A stretch of 64,000 bases of DNA, taken from contig NZ_CAKLPZ010000004.1 of assembly GCF_923081025.1 (NCBI RefSeq), positions 248,001-312,000 of the forward strand, given 5' to 3'. The notes beneath the pieces are model-generated. The model worked only from the letters and a program-made list of their open reading frames with translations. It was not told where the DNA came from and made no database searches. The translations under genes and the position numbers were made by a program. Below, piece after piece: positions 62,912 through 64,000 of the stretch (position 1 is the first letter of the stretch; the number at the start of each line of letters is the position of its first letter). Source of the DNA: Neolewinella maritima (GTDB taxonomy: Bacteria > Bacteroidota > Bacteroidia > Chitinophagales > Saprospiraceae).

Positions 62912-63643
62912 CTAGAGCTCGCTGATGCGCCGTTGCACCTCGTAGAGCCGGGTATTCTTGTCTACCTCTTCGGTCCAGGGATCGTGCTCCAGGTAGTTGG
63001 CCGAGATCAGCTTCAGCGAGTGTACGCGGCCCTTCTTGTCCTTGACGGGCTGTACGTACTTGACCCAGAGGCTTCCCTTGGACCGGATCGCGTAGATCTT
63101 ATTTTCCTTGATCTCGTGTACGCCGGCGATCTGGCGACAGATGATGACATCGCCGTTATTGATCACGGGCTCCATCGAATTGCCGTTGATGGGGAAGGCT
63201 ACGTAGCCATCGCCGAACAGATCGGGCAGACTAAAGAACTGCTGCTCCTCCTTGATGAAGCTATCGGTGTCGACGCTGGCGCCGGCAAATGCTTCGGTAG
63301 AGGTGAACAGAATGTTCTGCTTCACTTCCTCCCCGTCGCCGGTGGTGGATGTAGGCAGATCCATGCCGAAGGGCGTACCGTTGCCCTCCAGGAGGTAAGT
63401 CGTATTGACGCCGTACTCGCTACAGACCCGGCGGGCCTGCTCGTAGTTGATGCAGCGCTTGTCCTCGGGGTTGAGGTAGGCGCGGATGATGTGCCCGTAG
63501 GAACGGTTGTTGAGGATGCGTTTTGCAAAATCACCAAGTCCGCGGCCGTTCCGGTCGTTCTTGATGATCTCCCCTCGGTCCTCCAGAATCTGGAACACCT
63601 CGATGAACCGGTCGTTGAGATCGCGGCGGTCAGTGGTAATCAT
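62912..63643 (-). CDS. S24-family LexA/CI-like transcriptional regulator
   Basis: A 243-residue protein with an N-terminal XRE-like DNA-binding region (about 5-95; LNDRFIEVFQILEDRGEI, GDFAKRILNNRSYGHI) and a C-terminal S24 peptidase domain (about 140-240). The serine is in FPINGNSMEPVINNGD near 153 and the Lys in SLWVKYVQ near 193, the dyad of self-cleaving repressors. It probably acts in stress or phage-type control, but no phage genes surround it. The upstream 63681-63713 motifs may be its own operator. Confidence 0.88.
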   Translation of the reverse strand: MITTDRRDLNDRFIEVFQILEDRGEIIKNDRNGRGLGDFAKRILNNRSYGHIIRAYLNPEDKRCINYEQARRVCSEYGVNTTYLLEGNGTPFGMDLPTSTTGDGEEVKQNILFTSTEAFAGASVDTDSFIKEEQQFFSLPDLFGDGYVAFPINGNSMEPVINNGDVIICRQIAGVHEIKENKIYAIRSKGSLWVKYVQPVKDKKGRVHSLKLISANYLEHDPWTEEVDKNTRLYEVQRRISEL

Positions 63644-63680
63644 GTCGTAGTATCAGTTTATTCAGCAACAAATTAAAACA

Positions 63681-63713
63681 TTTTCAAACAGCCGCGCAAG
63701 TTTTCAACGAAAA
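63681..63713. promoter_or_regulatory. candidate operator upstream of the S24 regulator
   Basis: TTTTCAA occurs at 63681-63687 and again at 63701-63707, exactly 20 bp (about two helical turns) apart. The second copy is also part of the dyad TTTTC-AAC-GAAAA (63701-63713). It sits 38-70 bp upstream of the regulator start in AT-rich DNA. Autoregulation is inferred. Confidence 0.4.
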
Positions 63714-63794
63714 TTCTTAAATAAAAGCGGGTATTCTGCTGATATTCGGGTGAAATTGTTTGATTCTGGGTTTTGTTGCTGCCTTAAAGCGTTT

Positions 63795-63824
63795 ACCGCA
63801 GAGGGCGCGGAGGACGCAGAGGGG
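63795..63824. repeat. short 9-nt-period purine-rich repeat (CGCAGAGG type)
   Basis: ACCGCAGAGGGCGCGGAGGACGCAGAGGGG has three imperfect copies of CGCAGAGGN. The same kind of CGCAGAG-rich intergenic tract is known from many unrelated bacterial genomes. Here it lies alone in the gap between the S24 regulator and the right-edge gene, and encodes nothing obvious. Confidence 0.6.
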
Positions 63825-63931
63825 TTAAACTACAGGGCTACCTTATAGAAGAAGCGTCGCACCCACGCCCCCGCCCGCCTATCACCTCTCGTGGCTTGGC
63901 TACAGTACTACCCACCTACAGAACTAACCCC

Positions 63932-64000
63932 CTACCCTCCAATAATATCAGCACTATAGGCGGCCACAAAGCGCAGCCCCTCGGCTACCGTATGCGCGCG
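63932..64000 (-). CDS. C-terminal fragment of an unidentified protein
   Basis: A minus-strand frame enters from the right edge and stops at TAG (63932-63934). It reads ...VAEGLRFVAAYSADIIGG, a plausible helical C-terminus. Codon choice resembles the neighbours. The family was not recognised from 22 residues. Confidence 0.5.
   Translation of the reverse strand, partial: RAHTVAEGLRFVAAYSADIIGG

Noticed and set aside
62912-63643. Prophage remnant based on an S24 regulator
   Set aside because: No integrase, terminase, capsid or tail genes occur near it; such regulators are also found as ordinary chromosomal genes.

Overview
The window looks like a chromosomal segment of a GC-rich marine-type Bacteroidota, most like the Saprospiria/Lewinella lineage. 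This is inferred from gene content: a family-specific GlmU-like protein, a DUF6495-like protein, BshB1 of bacillithiol synthesis, a TamB-type giant, PorT-like barrels, many short lipoprotein and signal peptides, and TAnnTTTG-type promoter elements. Nothing indicates a plasmid or an intact prophage. No rRNA, tRNA, insertion sequence or CRISPR array was seen. Genes are tightly packed and there are many tail-to-tail overlaps.

Layout. 1-6513: the tail of a + strand gene (possibly adenylosuccinate lyase), then a minus-strand run of two glycosyltransferases, a class A penicillin-binding protein and LepA. 6755-14749: a possible 38-residue ORF, TamB, a composite GT2 protein carrying a degenerate sugar-transferase-like half, and a CPBP protease. 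14759-20041: GlmU-like protein, PurD, a lipoprotein, uracil-DNA glycosylase and a Tat-exported Gfo/Idh oxidoreductase. 20111-20686: five tandem hairpin-rich repeats with an A-B-A-B-A order, just before an orphan pxpA. 21446-31689: mostly housekeeping genes on the minus strand (ACT protein, fatty acid hydroxylase/sterol desaturase, M28 peptidase, alanine dehydrogenase, propeller protein, DapB, maltokinase-like kinase, membrane protein, TlpA-like thioredoxin protein). 31811-36403: Hsp20, AroB, a 97-bp inverted-repeat element, a secreted conserved protein, a polysaccharide-deacetylase-like protein and BshB1.

36634-42549 is the most interesting part. It is a three-gene + strand operon (11-bp gap, then a 14-bp overlap). 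It encodes a 1248-residue lipoprotein combining a phosphoesterase, a kinase-like DRH motif and an outer-membrane barrel; a membrane-anchored SdiA-regulated-type propeller; and a Pycsar-effector-type transmembrane protein whose HD domain has lost its metal-binding signature. Together they would span outer membrane, periplasm and inner membrane. No cyclase gene is in the window.

42550-50769: a GH-A clan glycosidase, UvrD/PcrA helicase, Uma2-type nuclease-fold protein, then an iron-sulfur/biotin operon running nfu, hydrolase, bioA, fdx, iscX, kdsC. 50930-55491: an outer membrane barrel protein, a partial tryptophan operon (trpD, trpC, trpF) and a DUF2520 protein overlapped by an antisense hypothetical gene. 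55664-64000: rplU, rpmA with an unusual C-terminal helix-hairpin-helix-like extension, a DEAD-box helicase with a long leader, TerC, a DUF6495-like protein, a GH3 glucosidase, an S24/LexA-like regulator and the tail of a minus-strand gene.
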